Below are positions 35,042 to 43,773 of a DNA stretch of 64,000 nt, piece after piece. The number at the start of each line of letters is the position of its first letter. Position 1 is the stretch's first letter. The DNA comes from Clostridia bacterium (GTDB lineage Bacteria > Bacillota > Clostridia > Oscillospirales > Acutalibacteraceae). The stretch lies in NCBI GenBank assembly GCA_017624735.1, contig JAGAMK010000059.1:1-64000 (forward strand). Reading direction: 5' to 3'. Made by a program: the position numbers and the translations under genes. The notes beneath the pieces are model-generated. The model was not told the DNA's origin, did not search any database, and saw nothing but the letters and a program-made list of their open reading frames with translations.

Positions 35042-35070
35042 AAATATAGATTTAAGAGGTGTTATACGAA

Positions 35071-36579
35071 ATGAAAAAATATGTTCTCGCATTAGACCAA
35101 GGAACAACAAGCTCACGTGCTATTCTTTTTGACAGAAAGGGAAACATCTGCTACAAGGCTCAGCATGAATTTACTCAGATTTATCCACACACAGGTTGGG
35201 TTGAGCATAATCCAATGGAAATTCTCTTTTCTCAGCTGCAGTCCGTAATGGAGGTTCTTGCAAAAAGTAAGGCAACTGTTGAGGATATTGCTTCAATTGG
35301 TATTACCAATCAGCGTGAAACAACAATTGTTTGGGACAAGTCAACAGGTAAGCCTGTTTACAATGCAATTGTTTGGCAGTGCAGAAGAACTGCTGATGTT
35401 TGCGAACAAATCAAGGCAGATGAAGAACTAACACAGTATATTAAAGACCATACAGGTCTTGTTGTGGATGCTTATTTCTCTGCAACAAAGATTAAATGGA
35501 TTCTTGATAATGTTGAGGGTGCAAGAGATTTAGCAGAAAAAGGTCAACTTCTTTTCGGTACAGTTGAAACTTGGCTCATTTGGAATCTTACAGGTGGTGC
35601 AGTCCATATTACTGACTATTCAAACGCATCAAGAACAATGCTTTTTGATGTGGATAAGCTTTGCTGGGATGAGTATCTCTGTGAAAAACTCGGTATTCCT
35701 ATGTCAATGCTCCCAACATGTGAACCATCAAGTAAAATTTATGGTAAAGTTGCAAAGAGTGTTATGGGTATTGAAGAATTGGCAGGTGTGCCAATTTCAG
35801 GTGCAATTGGTGACCAGCCCGCTGCTCTTTTCGGTCAGGGTTGCTTTGAAAAAGGTCAGGCAAAGAATACATATGGTACAGGCTGTTTCTTGCTTATGAA
35901 CACAGGCGAAAAGAGAGTTGAATCAAAAAATAATCTCGTTACAGGTGTTGCGTGGGGACTTGACGGAAAAGTAACTTATGCAATTGAAGGTTCAGCATTC
36001 AATGCGGGTTCAGTTATCAAGTGGCTTCGTGATGATTTGCAGCTTATCCCATCTGCTCGTCGCTGTGATGAGCTTGCAGAAAGCGTTCCAAATGCAAATG
36101 GTGTGTATTTTGTTCCTGCTTTTACGGGTCTTGGCGCACCTTATTGGGATATGTATGCTCGTGGAACAATCGTAGGACTTACTCGTGGTGCTAATGCAGC
36201 TCATATTTGTCGTAGTGTTCTTGAGGCAATCGCATACCAGATGACAGACTTGCTTGAGGCTATGAAACAGGATTCCGACATTGAACTTGCTGAACTTCGT
36301 GTTGACGGTGGTGCATCTGTAAGCGATATTATGATGCAGATTCAGGCAGATATGATTAGAACAAATGTTAACAGACCAAAAATGGTTGAAACAACTGCAA
36401 TCGGTGCAGCATATCTTGCAGGTCTTGCTGTTGGATTCTGGAAGGATACTGAAGAAATTCAGAAAATCCGTGAAGTAGATAAAGTTTTCGAGCCACAAAT
36501 GGATATGGAAAAACGTGAAAAGAGATATCGTGGTTGGCTTCGAGCAGTTGAACGTTCAAGAGATTGGGTAGAACATTAA
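35071..36579 (+). CDS. glpK: Glycerol kinase
   Basis: About 502 residues, typical length. Phosphorylates glycerol to glycerol 3-phosphate. Motifs: [63 protein letters not shown] and [23 protein letters not shown] 35071 is used because AAGAGGTG lies ahead of it; an upstream GTG overlaps that site. The adjacent hexosaminidase may only share transcription. Confidence 0.95.
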   Translation: MKKYVLALDQGTTSSRAILFDRKGNICYKAQHEFTQIYPHTGWVEHNPMEILFSQLQSVMEVLAKSKATVEDIASIGITNQRETTIVWDKSTGKPVYNAIVWQCRRTADVCEQIKADEELTQYIKDHTGLVVDAYFSATKIKWILDNVEGARDLAEKGQLLFGTVETWLIWNLTGGAVHITDYSNASRTMLFDVDKLCWDEYLCEKLGIPMSMLPTCEPSSKIYGKVAKSVMGIEELAGVPISGAIGDQPAALFGQGCFEKGQAKNTYGTGCFLLMNTGEKRVESKNNLVTGVAWGLDGKVTYAIEGSAFNAGSVIKWLRDDLQLIPSARRCDELAESVPNANGVYFVPAFTGLGAPYWDMYARGTIVGLTRGANAAHICRSVLEAIAYQMTDLLEAMKQDSDIELAELRVDGGASVSDIMMQIQADMIRTNVNRPKMVETTAIGAAYLAGLAVGFWKDTEEIQKIREVDKVFEPQMDMEKREKRYRGWLRAVERSRDWVEH

Positions 36580-36854
36580 TGGCAAAAATTTTGATGTTTC
36601 GTTCACCCGAAAAGATGATTGAGCATTTTTCTGAACACGGAAAAGAAACGGGATGTGATTCGGCAGAAGAGTATCTCATTAAAGCCAATGCGGTGATACA
36701 GAATCCAGAATCCCAATCCAAATATGAAACTGACGAAGGAGATAATGATAAAATCTATTATCTTTCACAAACAGGTGAGATAGTATTTGTGTCAACAGAC
36801 GGATATATCAGAACATATTTTGCTACTGATGATGAATATTTTGAACGACAGTAA
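36579..36854 (+). CDS. Small protein with colicin-D/BECR-like nuclease pattern
   Basis: About 91 residues starting at the ATG that overlaps the glpK stop (TAATG), so it is co-translated. HFSEHGKETGCDSAEEYLIK, then a Tyr/Ile stretch (KIYYLSQTGEIVFVSTDG), and YIRTYFATDDEYFERQ resemble the compact nuclease-fold (BECR-type) toxin or phage proteins with a leading HxxxHG and a late RT. The similarity is pattern-level only. No antitoxin or immunity gene is adjacent. I do not assign a function. Confidence 0.5.
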   Translation: MAKILMFRSPEKMIEHFSEHGKETGCDSAEEYLIKANAVIQNPESQSKYETDEGDNDKIYYLSQTGEIVFVSTDGYIRTYFATDDEYFERQ

Positions 36855-36880
36855 TATGAAATAGTCTTATAAAAAACCTA

Positions 36881-36915
36881 AACCCCATCGGATTAAACCG
36901 ATGGGGTTCCTTTTT
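36881..36915 (+). terminator. Intrinsic terminator after glpK unit
   Basis: AACCCCATCGG pairs with CCGATGGGGTT across ATTAAA, followed by CCTTTTT. Confidence 0.85.
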
Positions 36916-37002
36916 CACCTGTCACACGGACAGGGTATAACCTATGTAAGACTTGTGTATAATATCACAAAACAAGCTTATTGTCAAACATACAGACAAA
37001 AT

Positions 37003-37803
37003 TTATCTATCCTGCATTCTCCTCCAATGAAAAAGGTACTGTTGAGCAATACCTTCGGTGCCTTTTGTGCATTCGGGTAATCCGTTGGGATACATTTCTG
37101 CCATGATTCGTTTTACCCATACATCAACTGGAAAGGCATCAATTTTATGAAACCCGTAGAGCAAAGTGCACTCTGCAACCTTTGCGCCAACACCTTTGAT
37201 TTTCTGCAGTTCTTCTCTGCCAAAATCAATCGGGCTTTCATTAATTCTTTTGAAATCAATTTCACCATTTGCAACTTTTTGTGCTGCGTCAATTATGTAT
37301 TTTGCACGGAATCCTGCTCTCAAAGGTGCTAAATCTTCAACAGTAAGACGTGACAATTTTTCAGCGGATGGGAATGTCTTTTTGCCGGTTTCACCGTCAC
37401 CGAATTCTTCACAAAGACGTTCAATAATTCCTTTAATTCTTGGAATATTGTTGTTCTGTGAAAGTATGAAAGAGCAAAGTGCTTCCCAAGGCTCCTGACG
37501 AAGAATTCGTATGCCGTCATATTCCTTAACAGCAAGTTTGAGGTGTTCATCGTTGTATGAAGACACGATTTTTTCGTAATCACATTGTAGGTCGAAATAA
37601 TTTGCCCAAATATTTTTGAAATCTTCTTCTGTGCAATTGTAAAATATTATTTCTTTTTCTGTCTGTTCAATTTCTATATATTTCCCATAAGCCACACCTT
37701 GCCAACGGTTGTCCTTGTTAGTCCAACGGAAAGCCTGACCACAGTCAAGGCAAAGTGAAAGATTGAATGTTTTGGGACGGGGGATACGATAAATATTATT
37801 CAT
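37003..37803 (-). CDS. OGG1-type 8-oxoguanine DNA glycosylase/lyase
   Basis: 266 residues. It removes oxidised guanine from DNA. The N-terminal domain (FNLSLCLDCGQAFRWTNKDN) is typical of the OGG1 family; the HhH-GPD part has LQKIKGVGAKVAECTLLYGF with the catalytic Lys and AFPVDVWVKRIM with the catalytic Asp. Ribosome site AAAGGA. It is alone; nothing suggests coupling to neighbours. Confidence 0.9.
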   Translation of the reverse strand: MNNIYRIPRPKTFNLSLCLDCGQAFRWTNKDNRWQGVAYGKYIEIEQTEKEIIFYNCTEEDFKNIWANYFDLQCDYEKIVSSYNDEHLKLAVKEYDGIRILRQEPWEALCSFILSQNNNIPRIKGIIERLCEEFGDGETGKKTFPSAEKLSRLTVEDLAPLRAGFRAKYIIDAAQKVANGEIDFKRINESPIDFGREELQKIKGVGAKVAECTLLYGFHKIDAFPVDVWVKRIMAEMYPNGLPECTKGTEGIAQQYLFHWRRMQDR

Positions 37804-38235
37804 AATAAAATCCTTTACAAAATAGACAAAAATAATAAAATTTTCTATTTAAAAATACTAATGTTAAATTGCACAAAAATTTTAGACAAAAACTGAATAC
37901 GGTATGTTCCATTCTGTATAAAATGTCAAGCATTTACAACAAATTGTATTTGACAACTTTTTAACAAACTTTTTATTTGAATGTCGAAAAAGGGGTAAAA
38001 CCCTACTCAAACATATGAAATCAAGGAAAGTTATAAACATTTTCAACAGAGTTTTCAACAAAAACGATGAAAAGTTATTTATACTATCCGTATAATTTTT
38101 GCTGTGATAATTTTTGGTGAAAATCCCATATTGACAATTTTTCCCGTGGAAAAGTGTACAAAATGCAGTATAAAAATGACTAAAAAACGAAAGATAAAAC
38201 CATAATATTAACAGAAACTATGTGAGGATAAAATT
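37804..38235. other. AT-rich intergenic region
   Basis: About 430 bases with no credible gene. TTGACA at 38131 could be part of a promoter for the following small gene, although no good -10 is spaced correctly. TTTTCAAC words recur around 38040. No DnaA box cluster is seen, so it is not taken as an origin. Confidence 0.6.
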
Positions 38236-38499
38236 ATGGTAAAAGGTGTTAATCGTCAAGTGCTTGAAATTCACGAAACTGGATGCGAATATTTTGAAAA
38301 AGCATTGTTTTTTGTCAAACCCGAATTCAGTGGTGAAAGTGAAAGCAAGTTGAAATCAAAAGCAGTGATTTCTGCTTTTAAGTCTACCACTATTCCTAAA
38401 ACAAGGCAACAGAAAATAAAAAGCCGAGTGCTGTATTTTCTGGAAATGGCAGCATCGGCAGGGGTTGGTGCAATTTTGACTGCACTTCTTATAAAATAA
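38236..38499 (+). CDS. Small membrane-tail protein of unknown function
   Basis: An 87-residue protein: VKGVNRQVLEIHETGCEYFE, KALFFVKPEFSGE, a basic middle (KTRQQKIKSRVLYFLE) and a C-terminal hydrophobic segment (AASAGVGAILTALLI) likely to be a tail anchor. Its composition and start (MVKGVNRQV) resemble a short conserved protein I have seen in Clostridia, without known function. ATG follows GAGGATAAAATT. It converges with the aminopeptidase gene, whose last codons overlap its 3' end by 11 bases. Confidence 0.65.
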   Translation: MVKGVNRQVLEIHETGCEYFEKALFFVKPEFSGESESKLKSKAVISAFKSTTIPKTRQQKIKSRVLYFLEMAASAGVGAILTALLIK

Positions 38500-39556
38500 T
38501 CAGTTCTTTTGGTGCATTGGTGAGATTTCTGCAACCATCAGCTGTGATATATGCCATATCTTCAATTCGTACACCAAATTTTTCAGGGATATATATTCCC
38601 GGCTCAACAGTTACGATATTTCCTATCTGCAAAATGCTGTCCGATGCTGGAGAAAGATTGGGGAATTCGTGAATTTCTACACCAACTCCGTGACCTGTTG
38701 AATGAGTGAAATATTGTCCGTAACCTGCGTCACGGATAACTGAGCGAGCAAACTCGTCACCGGTTTTACAAGGAACACCTGCCTTTATGTTATTAAGGCA
38801 GTTAATCTGTGCGTTAAGCACAGCATCATAAACATTTTTCATTTCATCGGTAGCAAAACCAACAGCAACAGTTCTTGTCATGTCGCTATGGTATCCGTTG
38901 ATGAGTGTGCCAAAATCCATTGTGATAAAATCACCGTTTTCAACCTTTTTATTGCTTGGGACACCGTGAGGCATTGAAGAATTCTTACCACTTACCGCGA
39001 TAGTTTCAAAGGAAAGTCCTTCGCCACCGTTACGTAGCATATAGAAATCAAGCTGGAGTGCAATTTCCTTTTCGGAAACACCAACTTTTATAAATTTAAG
39101 AATGTGATTAAAAGCATCTTCGGCAATTCTTTGTGCCTTGACGATACATTCAACTTCACTTTCTGTTTTTATTGAACGGAGTGTGTTGATAAGTGTATCA
39201 AGAGTAGTATCTGTCGAGATGCTTATGCTTTTAAGTACACCTTTAAGTGAATTGTATGTAGAAACTGTCATTCTTGTTGATTCAACAAGAAGATGCTTGC
39301 ATTTCATTTCGCCTAAAATTTCCGCAATCTGGGGATAAGTCTTGCCCAAAAGCATAACTTCACTATTAGTGATTTGCTTTTCGGCAGCTTCAATATATCT
39401 TCCGTCAGTAATAAAAACTGAACGGTCTGCTGATATCAATAAAAAACCGTCAGAAGATTCAAAACCTGTAAAATATTTGCGATTTTCAGGCGAGATTATC
39501 AAGGCACAATATCCGATGCCTTTTTCTGCGATTAGTTTTTGTAAATCTTTAATCAT
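38489..39556 (-). CDS. Aminopeptidase P-family Xaa-Pro peptidase
   Basis: 355 residues, normal for small M24B enzymes. It removes N-terminal residues preceding proline. The pita-bread domain has FITMDFGTLINGYHSDMTRT (metal Asp residues), THSTGHGVGVEIHEFPN, and TVEPGIYIPEKFGVRIED. The ATG 39556 overlaps the end of the upstream YqeG gene by 8 bases; the longer frame to 39625 would overlap it much more. The pair is co-transcribed. Confidence 0.92.
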   Translation of the reverse strand: MIKDLQKLIAEKGIGYCALIISPENRKYFTGFESSDGFLLISADRSVFITDGRYIEAAEKQITNSEVMLLGKTYPQIAEILGEMKCKHLLVESTRMTVSTYNSLKGVLKSISISTDTTLDTLINTLRSIKTESEVECIVKAQRIAEDAFNHILKFIKVGVSEKEIALQLDFYMLRNGGEGLSFETIAVSGKNSSMPHGVPSNKKVENGDFITMDFGTLINGYHSDMTRTVAVGFATDEMKNVYDAVLNAQINCLNNIKAGVPCKTGDEFARSVIRDAGYGQYFTHSTGHGVGVEIHEFPNLSPASDSILQIGNIVTVEPGIYIPEKFGVRIEDMAYITADGCRNLTNAPKELIIL

Positions 39557-40067
39557 AGTAACCATATCCATGTAATTTCTCAAATTCTTTAATGATTGGG
39601 ATAGCCTTGCGACGACGAATTGCATAATAAACAGGGAATCGTGTTCGTCCCTTTAAGGCATCAACAAGAATGGCAATAGCACCACAATCATTTGCAGCCA
39701 TAACGTCGGCAAAAATCTGGTCACCGACCATGGCAAATTCGTTTATTTTAACGCCCATCATTTCAGCACCCTGTATAAGTGTGTGGGATTTTGGCTTCTT
39801 TGCGCTAGCAATATATGGGAGTCCGAGAGCCTTTGAAACAATTTTTGGGCGACGAGGCATAGCGTTGGAAATTATCATAACTTTTATGCCTGACTCCTGC
39901 ATTTTTTTTAGCCAAAGGTCAAGTCCGTCAATGCAATTTGTTTTTCCGTCATTACAGATTGTGTTGTCAATGTCAAGGGCTACCGCCTTTGCACCCATTT
40001 TCTGTAAATCTTCAACCGTAATATCAAGAACAGATTTGTATCTGTATTTAGGCATTGGTGAAACCAT
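39549..40067 (-). CDS. yqeG: YqeG-family HAD phosphatase
   Basis: 172 residues of HAD superfamily IIIA. KAVALDIDNTI carries the catalytic DxD, IKVMIISNAMPRR the second motif, and FAMVGDQIFADVMAAND the acidic motif. Substrate is not known; B. subtilis YqeG is proposed to act on lipid-linked phosphates. Ribosome site GAAGGAGA. It is upstream of the aminopeptidase gene on the same strand. Confidence 0.9.
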   Translation of the reverse strand: MVSPMPKYRYKSVLDITVEDLQKMGAKAVALDIDNTICNDGKTNCIDGLDLWLKKMQESGIKVMIISNAMPRRPKIVSKALGLPYIASAKKPKSHTLIQGAEMMGVKINEFAMVGDQIFADVMAANDCGAIAILVDALKGRTRFPVYYAIRRRKAIPIIKEFEKLHGYGYYD

Positions 40068-40110
40068 AAAATTCTCCTTCGAAATAATGAGATTTTGCTA
40101 GTAAAAAAAT

Positions 40111-40139
40111 AGTGGGCAATCCGTCAATGGATGCCCACT
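40111..40139 (-). terminator. rpsU terminator
   Basis: AGTGGGC with ATCC pairs with GGAT and GCCCACT. On the minus strand a run of seven T follows, just past the rpsU stop. Confidence 0.8.
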
Positions 40140-40174
40140 TGCGTTTTTAAAACATAGCTCCGCAAAGCGAAAGA

Positions 40175-40351
40175 TTATTTAAACTTACGCTTACGTGCAG
40201 CCTCAGACTTCTTCTTTCTCTTAACAGAAGGCTTTTCGTAATGCTCTCTTTTGCGTACTTCCTGAATTACGCCGTCACGAGATGTCTGTCTCTTAAATCT
40301 TCTGAGAGCACTTTCCAAGGACTCGTTTTCTTTAACTTTTACCTGACTCAT
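40175..40351 (-). CDS. rpsU: 30S ribosomal protein S21
   Basis: 58 residues: [40 protein letters not shown], then a Lys/Arg-rich tail ([15 protein letters not shown]). A longer frame exists upstream, but ATG 40351 follows AGGGAGG and gives the conserved N-terminus. Confidence 0.96.
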   Translation of the reverse strand: MSQVKVKENESLESALRRFKRQTSRDGVIQEVRKREHYEKPSVKRKKKSEAARKRKFK

Positions 40352-40747
40352 TAAAAATCCCTCCCTTATACATTGGGATACATTGTGTATTATACAACAC
40401 CAAATGTCAACTGTCAACAGTTTTTTTGGCATATTTTTTTGCAATGCTTCCTTACGAAAAAATCTGCTCAAAACTGACCTTGTCGTTTTTTTGATTGATT
40501 AGACAAATTTGAATTTGTCGGGCTCATCTGATTTCTTGTCTCCCCTGAAAGGGGAGATGTCACGAAGTGACAGAGGGGTTATAATAATGTGCAAATAAAC
40601 CCCTCAGTCTTGCCTTCGGCAATCCAGCTCCCCTGACAAGGGGAGCCGAGAATAACTCAATTAAACCACTCGATAAACTCCAATTTATCGAATTCTTTTT
40701 ACAGGGGACGCGATACGAATTACACTCCAATTACTCATTGATGAGTT
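40352..40747. repeat. Composite palindromic repeat between rpsU and PHP gene
   Basis: The element spans 40501-40692. It opens with GACAAATTTGAATTTGTC and closes with CGATAAACTCCAATTTATCG, two palindromes of the same kind. In between are CTCCCC/GGGGAG, TGTCACGAAGTGACA, GAGGGGTT/AACCCCTC and GGCTCCCCTTGTCAGGGG (reverse strand). No gene is inside. The degenerate tract at 1262-1315 and the flanks at 29011 and 42307 share words with it. The rest (40352-40500 and 40693-40747) shows only the rpsU promoter side. Confidence 0.75.
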
Positions 40748-42019
40748 TTATATCTTCTTTGTTAATTTTCCGTAAATAACACCAAGCTTTTTGCCGTAGA
40801 ACTTTCTTTTCTTTTTATCTTCTTCAGAAAGTTCAGGCACAATAATTGGTTGCTTGAATCTTTCCATGTTGCCATCGTCAAGAATAAATGCCTGTGTCAT
40901 ACATATTCCACCGTTACCTTTGAGTTGTGCACGTACATAGCAGGAAATCTTATCACTATACTCACCAGGTGTGATAGTTGAAACGATTTCACCATCGTCT
41001 TCTCTTGTTTCGGTTTTGATTGTAACACCATCTGCAATCCAGTCAATTTCTTTACAATTAACACCCTTAATTGTGATTGTATCTTTTTCATCGTCAACAG
41101 TAATTTCCATTACTTTTGGAGTTGGACCGTATCCCACAAAATCTTCACCAAGTTCGTTTTTCGCATATCTTGCAATTGAGAAGAATGTGCCGGTTTCCAT
41201 AGCGTTACGGAGTGTGGAGAGTGAATATTCTGGAAGAATAAAGTCCATAAATGCTGTGTCGATTTGGTCAACCTGATGAGCATCACTGTTAGCAAAACCA
41301 AAAACCTTGCGACCGTGTGGAGTGAGGAGTTTTAAAAGATTGTCCCAAAGAATTCTGTCGCAACGGTTTGGAATGTCTTTCATGTTAAGTACTTCAATAC
41401 CCATACAGGACGGGTATTTGTTAATAAGATTTGCAAAGAAATGAATGTTTTCAGGCTTGTCAGCGCAATCAGGTCTATCCCATGAATGCAGTAAATCTGT
41501 TGGGTGGTTGATGTGAGAAATACCGCCACTCTTTTCTATTAAACCAAGTGGAATTTCGTAGTCAAATTCAATACCCTGAACACCTTCGTAAGCATTGTTC
41601 GTAAAATAACCATTAACGTGGTTTTTCATAATGGTAAACATATTACACTCAATAGCATTTGGCACGTCTTCGAGACCACGTTTTTTAGTTCTTAAATTAT
41701 TTTCAGTTCTGTATGTACCATTTTTGATTGCTTTGTATTGTTCTTCAGTAAGATAACTGCGTTTTCCGTGCCAGAGATATTGGAAATTAAAAAATGGAAT
41801 GTGAGTTGGCTCTTCGTTCCAAGGTTTACCTAAAATTCCGTGCTCTGCAAAGGCAACAATGTCAAAATCAAGGTCATAAAAGCCCTTAATCATATCGGTC
41901 ATTGTATCGTTCGCATCGCTATATGTAGAATGTGTGTGCAAGTTTGTTTTATAGTGATTTTCTTCATTACCTAAAAGAGAAGTAACACTTTCATAAGGGT
42001 TATGGATTTTGTAGCTCAT
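40748..42019 (-). CDS. PHP-domain metal-dependent phosphoesterase
   Basis: 423 residues. The N-terminus YKTNLHTHSTYSDANDT has the metal-binding HxH, FDIVAFAEHG the next His/Glu, and GISHINHPTD and FGFANSDAHQ later metal ligands. The PHP module spans about 1-290; the remaining C-terminal part is a beta-rich unit (EITVDDEKDTITIKGVNCKE) without a known name. Substrate is not deducible. Ribosome site CGGAGTG. It is a single gene flanked by repeats. Confidence 0.82.
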   Translation of the reverse strand: MSYKIHNPYESVTSLLGNEENHYKTNLHTHSTYSDANDTMTDMIKGFYDLDFDIVAFAEHGILGKPWNEEPTHIPFFNFQYLWHGKRSYLTEEQYKAIKNGTYRTENNLRTKKRGLEDVPNAIECNMFTIMKNHVNGYFTNNAYEGVQGIEFDYEIPLGLIEKSGGISHINHPTDLLHSWDRPDCADKPENIHFFANLINKYPSCMGIEVLNMKDIPNRCDRILWDNLLKLLTPHGRKVFGFANSDAHQVDQIDTAFMDFILPEYSLSTLRNAMETGTFFSIARYAKNELGEDFVGYGPTPKVMEITVDDEKDTITIKGVNCKEIDWIADGVTIKTETREDDGEIVSTITPGEYSDKISCYVRAQLKGNGGICMTQAFILDDGNMERFKQPIIVPELSEEDKKKRKFYGKKLGVIYGKLTKKI

Positions 42020-42225
42020 AAAAACACTCCGATTTTACAATATATTGTATATATTTTACTATATAAAATATAACATTTCAACACGATGTTGTCAAATGAG
42101 AGAAATTGTACTTATGAGGTTTGCTAAACAGATTGGAGTTTGTCGAATTGAGTGCAAAGTGCAAAACGCAGAGTGCAAAACGTTGGGTCCGCGACGCAAA
42201 TTTAAATAAAGCCAATTTGGTGTAT

Positions 42226-42336
42226 TGTAGGGGACGATGCCCACATCGTCCCGTTTTGGTTTATATATAAACTTATTGCGGGCGGATGTGGGCATCCGCC
42301 CCTACATTTAATCTCCCCAACAAATTCAAATTTGTA
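42226..42336 (-). repeat. MITE-like double-hairpin repeat, copy B
   Basis: 42226-42306 is the exact reverse complement of 29041-29121 over 81 bp; the partial flank similarity continues to 42336. The two copies are 13 kb apart in opposite orientation. Confidence 0.85.
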
Positions 42337-42350
42337 TAACTAAACAAAAA

Positions 42351-42372
42351 CAGCGAGGTTTAATACCTCGCT
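42351..42372 (-). terminator. Terminator of the XRE gene
   Basis: CAGCGAGGT pairs with ACCTCGCTG across TTAAT; on the minus strand TTTTTG follows. Confidence 0.8.
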
Positions 42373-42385
42373 GAAAATCTGTATA

Positions 42386-42610
42386 TTACTCTTTAGGTAA
42401 AGGCTTTACCGTGTTTGTAAAACCCAATATATATTCAGGACTTACATTATAAAATTTGCACAATGTAATTAAATGGTCTATCGGTAATGGTCTATGACCA
42501 TTTTCATATTGTGCATAGTATGACTGTGTTGTATTTAATAGATTGGCAATATCGGTTTGAGTTAAATCTTTATCTTCTCTTAAATCTCGTATTCTTTGTG
42601 AATAAATCAT
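42386..42610 (-). CDS. XRE-family helix-turn-helix regulator
   Basis: 74 residues: QRIRDLREDKDLTQTDIANL, LNTTQSYYAQYENGHRPLPI, DHLITLCKFYNVSPEYILGF, the standard compact HTH_3 repressor. AAAGGAG precedes the ATG. It diverges from the DUF6809-like gene, and the region between contains two palindromes, so it very probably controls both genes. Confidence 0.9.
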   Translation of the reverse strand: MIYSQRIRDLREDKDLTQTDIANLLNTTQSYYAQYENGHRPLPIDHLITLCKFYNVSPEYILGFTNTVKPLPKE

Positions 42611-42646
42611 TTTAAAACTCCTTTCAGTTTTATATTTCTAATTTTA

Positions 42647-42696
42647 CAATAGTTCAAATCTAAACTATTGACAATAGTCGAAAATTCGACTATAAT
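42647..42696 (+). promoter_or_regulatory. Perfect promoter with palindromic operator in the spacer
   Basis: TTGACA (42668-42673) and TATAAT (42691-42696) are 17 bases apart. The spacer is filled by ATAGTCGAA-AA-TTCGACTAT (42674-42693), running 3 bases into the -10. A second inverted pair CAATAGTT/AACTATTG lies at 42647-42670. A bound repressor would block RNA polymerase directly. Confidence 0.8.
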
Positions 42697-42747
42697 AAAC
42701 GCGTAGTTAATATGTAAACTAAATTTTAAGAGAAAGGTTATAGGGAA

Positions 42748-43029
42748 ATGTCAAATATAATTTCACAACTTTACAAGGGACAGCTTGACCCTGAAAGTCT
42801 TTTAGGTAATAGTAATGTTGAGTTAAGAAAAACTGAAGTGTTAATTGAAAAGAATTTTAATAAAATCAAAGAAAACCTTGACGAAGATACAGTTGAGGTA
42901 TTGAATAAGTACAGGGATTGTATAAATGAATATATAGTTCTTTCAAATGAACAAGCATTTTGTGATGGGTTTTGCCTTGGGACAAGAATGGTATCTGAGG
43001 CAGTAGGCGGGGCAGAGAGAATATTATAA
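42748..43029 (+). CDS. DUF6809-like small protein
   Basis: 93 residues, mostly helical: ISQLYKGQLDPESLLGNSNV, VLIEKNFNKIKENLDEDTVE, VLNKYRDCINEYIVLSNEQA and FCDGFCLGTRMVSEAVGG. The FxxGFxLGxRM ending matches a small family (DUF6809) common near phage genes and XRE repressors in Clostridia. Function is unknown. Its promoter is consensus with an operator, so it is kept off until the repressor is released. Confidence 0.72.
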   Translation: MSNIISQLYKGQLDPESLLGNSNVELRKTEVLIEKNFNKIKENLDEDTVEVLNKYRDCINEYIVLSNEQAFCDGFCLGTRMVSEAVGGAERIL

Positions 43030-43046
43030 ATATTTTCAAAATATTG

Positions 43047-43074
43047 TTGACAACTGGAATTTTTGTGTTATAAT
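43047..43074 (+). promoter_or_regulatory. Promoter of the infC-rpmI-rplT operon
   Basis: TTGACA (43047-43052), a 16-base spacer and TATAAT (43069-43074). It stands about 150 bases before infC, leaving room for a leader. Confidence 0.8.
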
Positions 43075-43084
43075 AACAGAGCAA

Positions 43085-43198
43085 AATAAAGCAGAACAGT
43101 AATTGTGTTCTCACCCGTCGGCTTCGAGTTGACCGGTCAATACTTTCTAAAAAAGTTTGATTTGTAATGGTGCGGGCAGAATTTCTGTCCGCATTTTT
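43085..43198 (+). promoter_or_regulatory. infC leader with attenuator
   Basis: A GC-rich structured leader (GTCGGCTTCGAGTTGACCGG) is followed by a terminator GCGGGCAGA/TTCTGTCCGC (43172-43192) and TTTTT, before the coding region. Leaders that end in a terminator and respond to L20 are known for this operon in Firmicutes. Confidence 0.65.
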
Positions 43199-43224
43199 AA
43201 ATTTCGCTAAAGAGGTGTTTATTT

Positions 43225-43743
43225 ATCAGTACCAAAGAATTGCAAATCAATGAAGAGATTCGTGACAAAGAGGTCAGAGTTATTACCGAAAGCGGTGAAC
43301 AACTTGGAATTATGTCTGCAAAGGATGCTTATAAAGAAGCAGAAAAACGCAGTCTTGACCTTGTAAAAATTGCCCCTAACGCACAGCCGCCAGTTTGTAA
43401 GATTATGGACTATGGTAAGTATCGTTTTGACCAGGCAAAGAAAGAAAAAGAAGCAAAGAAGAATCAGAAGGTTATTGAAACAAAAGAAATCAGACTTTCA
43501 GTAAACATTGACACTCATGACTTTGATACAAAGGTAAACCATGCCCTTAAATTCCTTAAAGCAGGTAACAAAGTAAAGGTTTCAATCCGTTTCAGAGGCC
43601 GTGAAATGGCTCACGCACATCTCGGTAATGGAATTATGGACAGATTCGCAGTTGCTGTTGAGGAATTAGGTAATGTTGATAAGCCTGCAAAACTTGAAGG
43701 ACGTCAGATGCTTATGTTCCTTTCACCAAAAGGTGCGAAATAA
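43225..43743 (+). CDS. infC: Translation initiation factor IF-3
   Basis: About 172 residues. It binds the 30S subunit and checks start codons. KELQINEEIRDKEVRVI, YKEAEKRSLDLVKIAPNAQP, VCKIMDYGKYRFDQAKKEKE and KVKVSIRFRGREMAH are the family landmarks. No ATG fits the conserved beginning; ATC at 43225 does, giving STKELQINEEIR after AGAGGTG with 7 bases between. Rare AUU/AUC start codons are a known autoregulatory feature of infC. The alternative TTG at 43240 lacks a ribosome site. Confidence 0.93.
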   Translation: MSTKELQINEEIRDKEVRVITESGEQLGIMSAKDAYKEAEKRSLDLVKIAPNAQPPVCKIMDYGKYRFDQAKKEKEAKKNQKVIETKEIRLSVNIDTHDFDTKVNHALKFLKAGNKVKVSIRFRGREMAHAHLGNGIMDRFAVAVEELGNVDKPAKLEGRQMLMFLSPKGAK

Positions 43744-43773
43744 GGTAGTATAATTTATTAGGAGGATATTATT

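Larger units (their letters stand above)
42020..42385. other. Intergenic region with repeats
   Basis: It contains the 81-bp repeat copy B and the XRE terminator. Positions 42120-42225 have the words GGAGTTTGTCGAATTGAG and a tandem GAGTGCAAAGTGCAAAACGC, which look like scar repeats. No gene is seen. Confidence 0.65.

Noticed and set aside
37804..38235. Replication origin
   Set aside because: AT-rich with repeated TTTTCAAC words but no cluster of TTATCCACA-type DnaA boxes and no dnaA/dnaN nearby.
42386..43029. Prophage
   Set aside because: Only a repressor and one small gene are present; no integrase, terminase, portal or tail genes.
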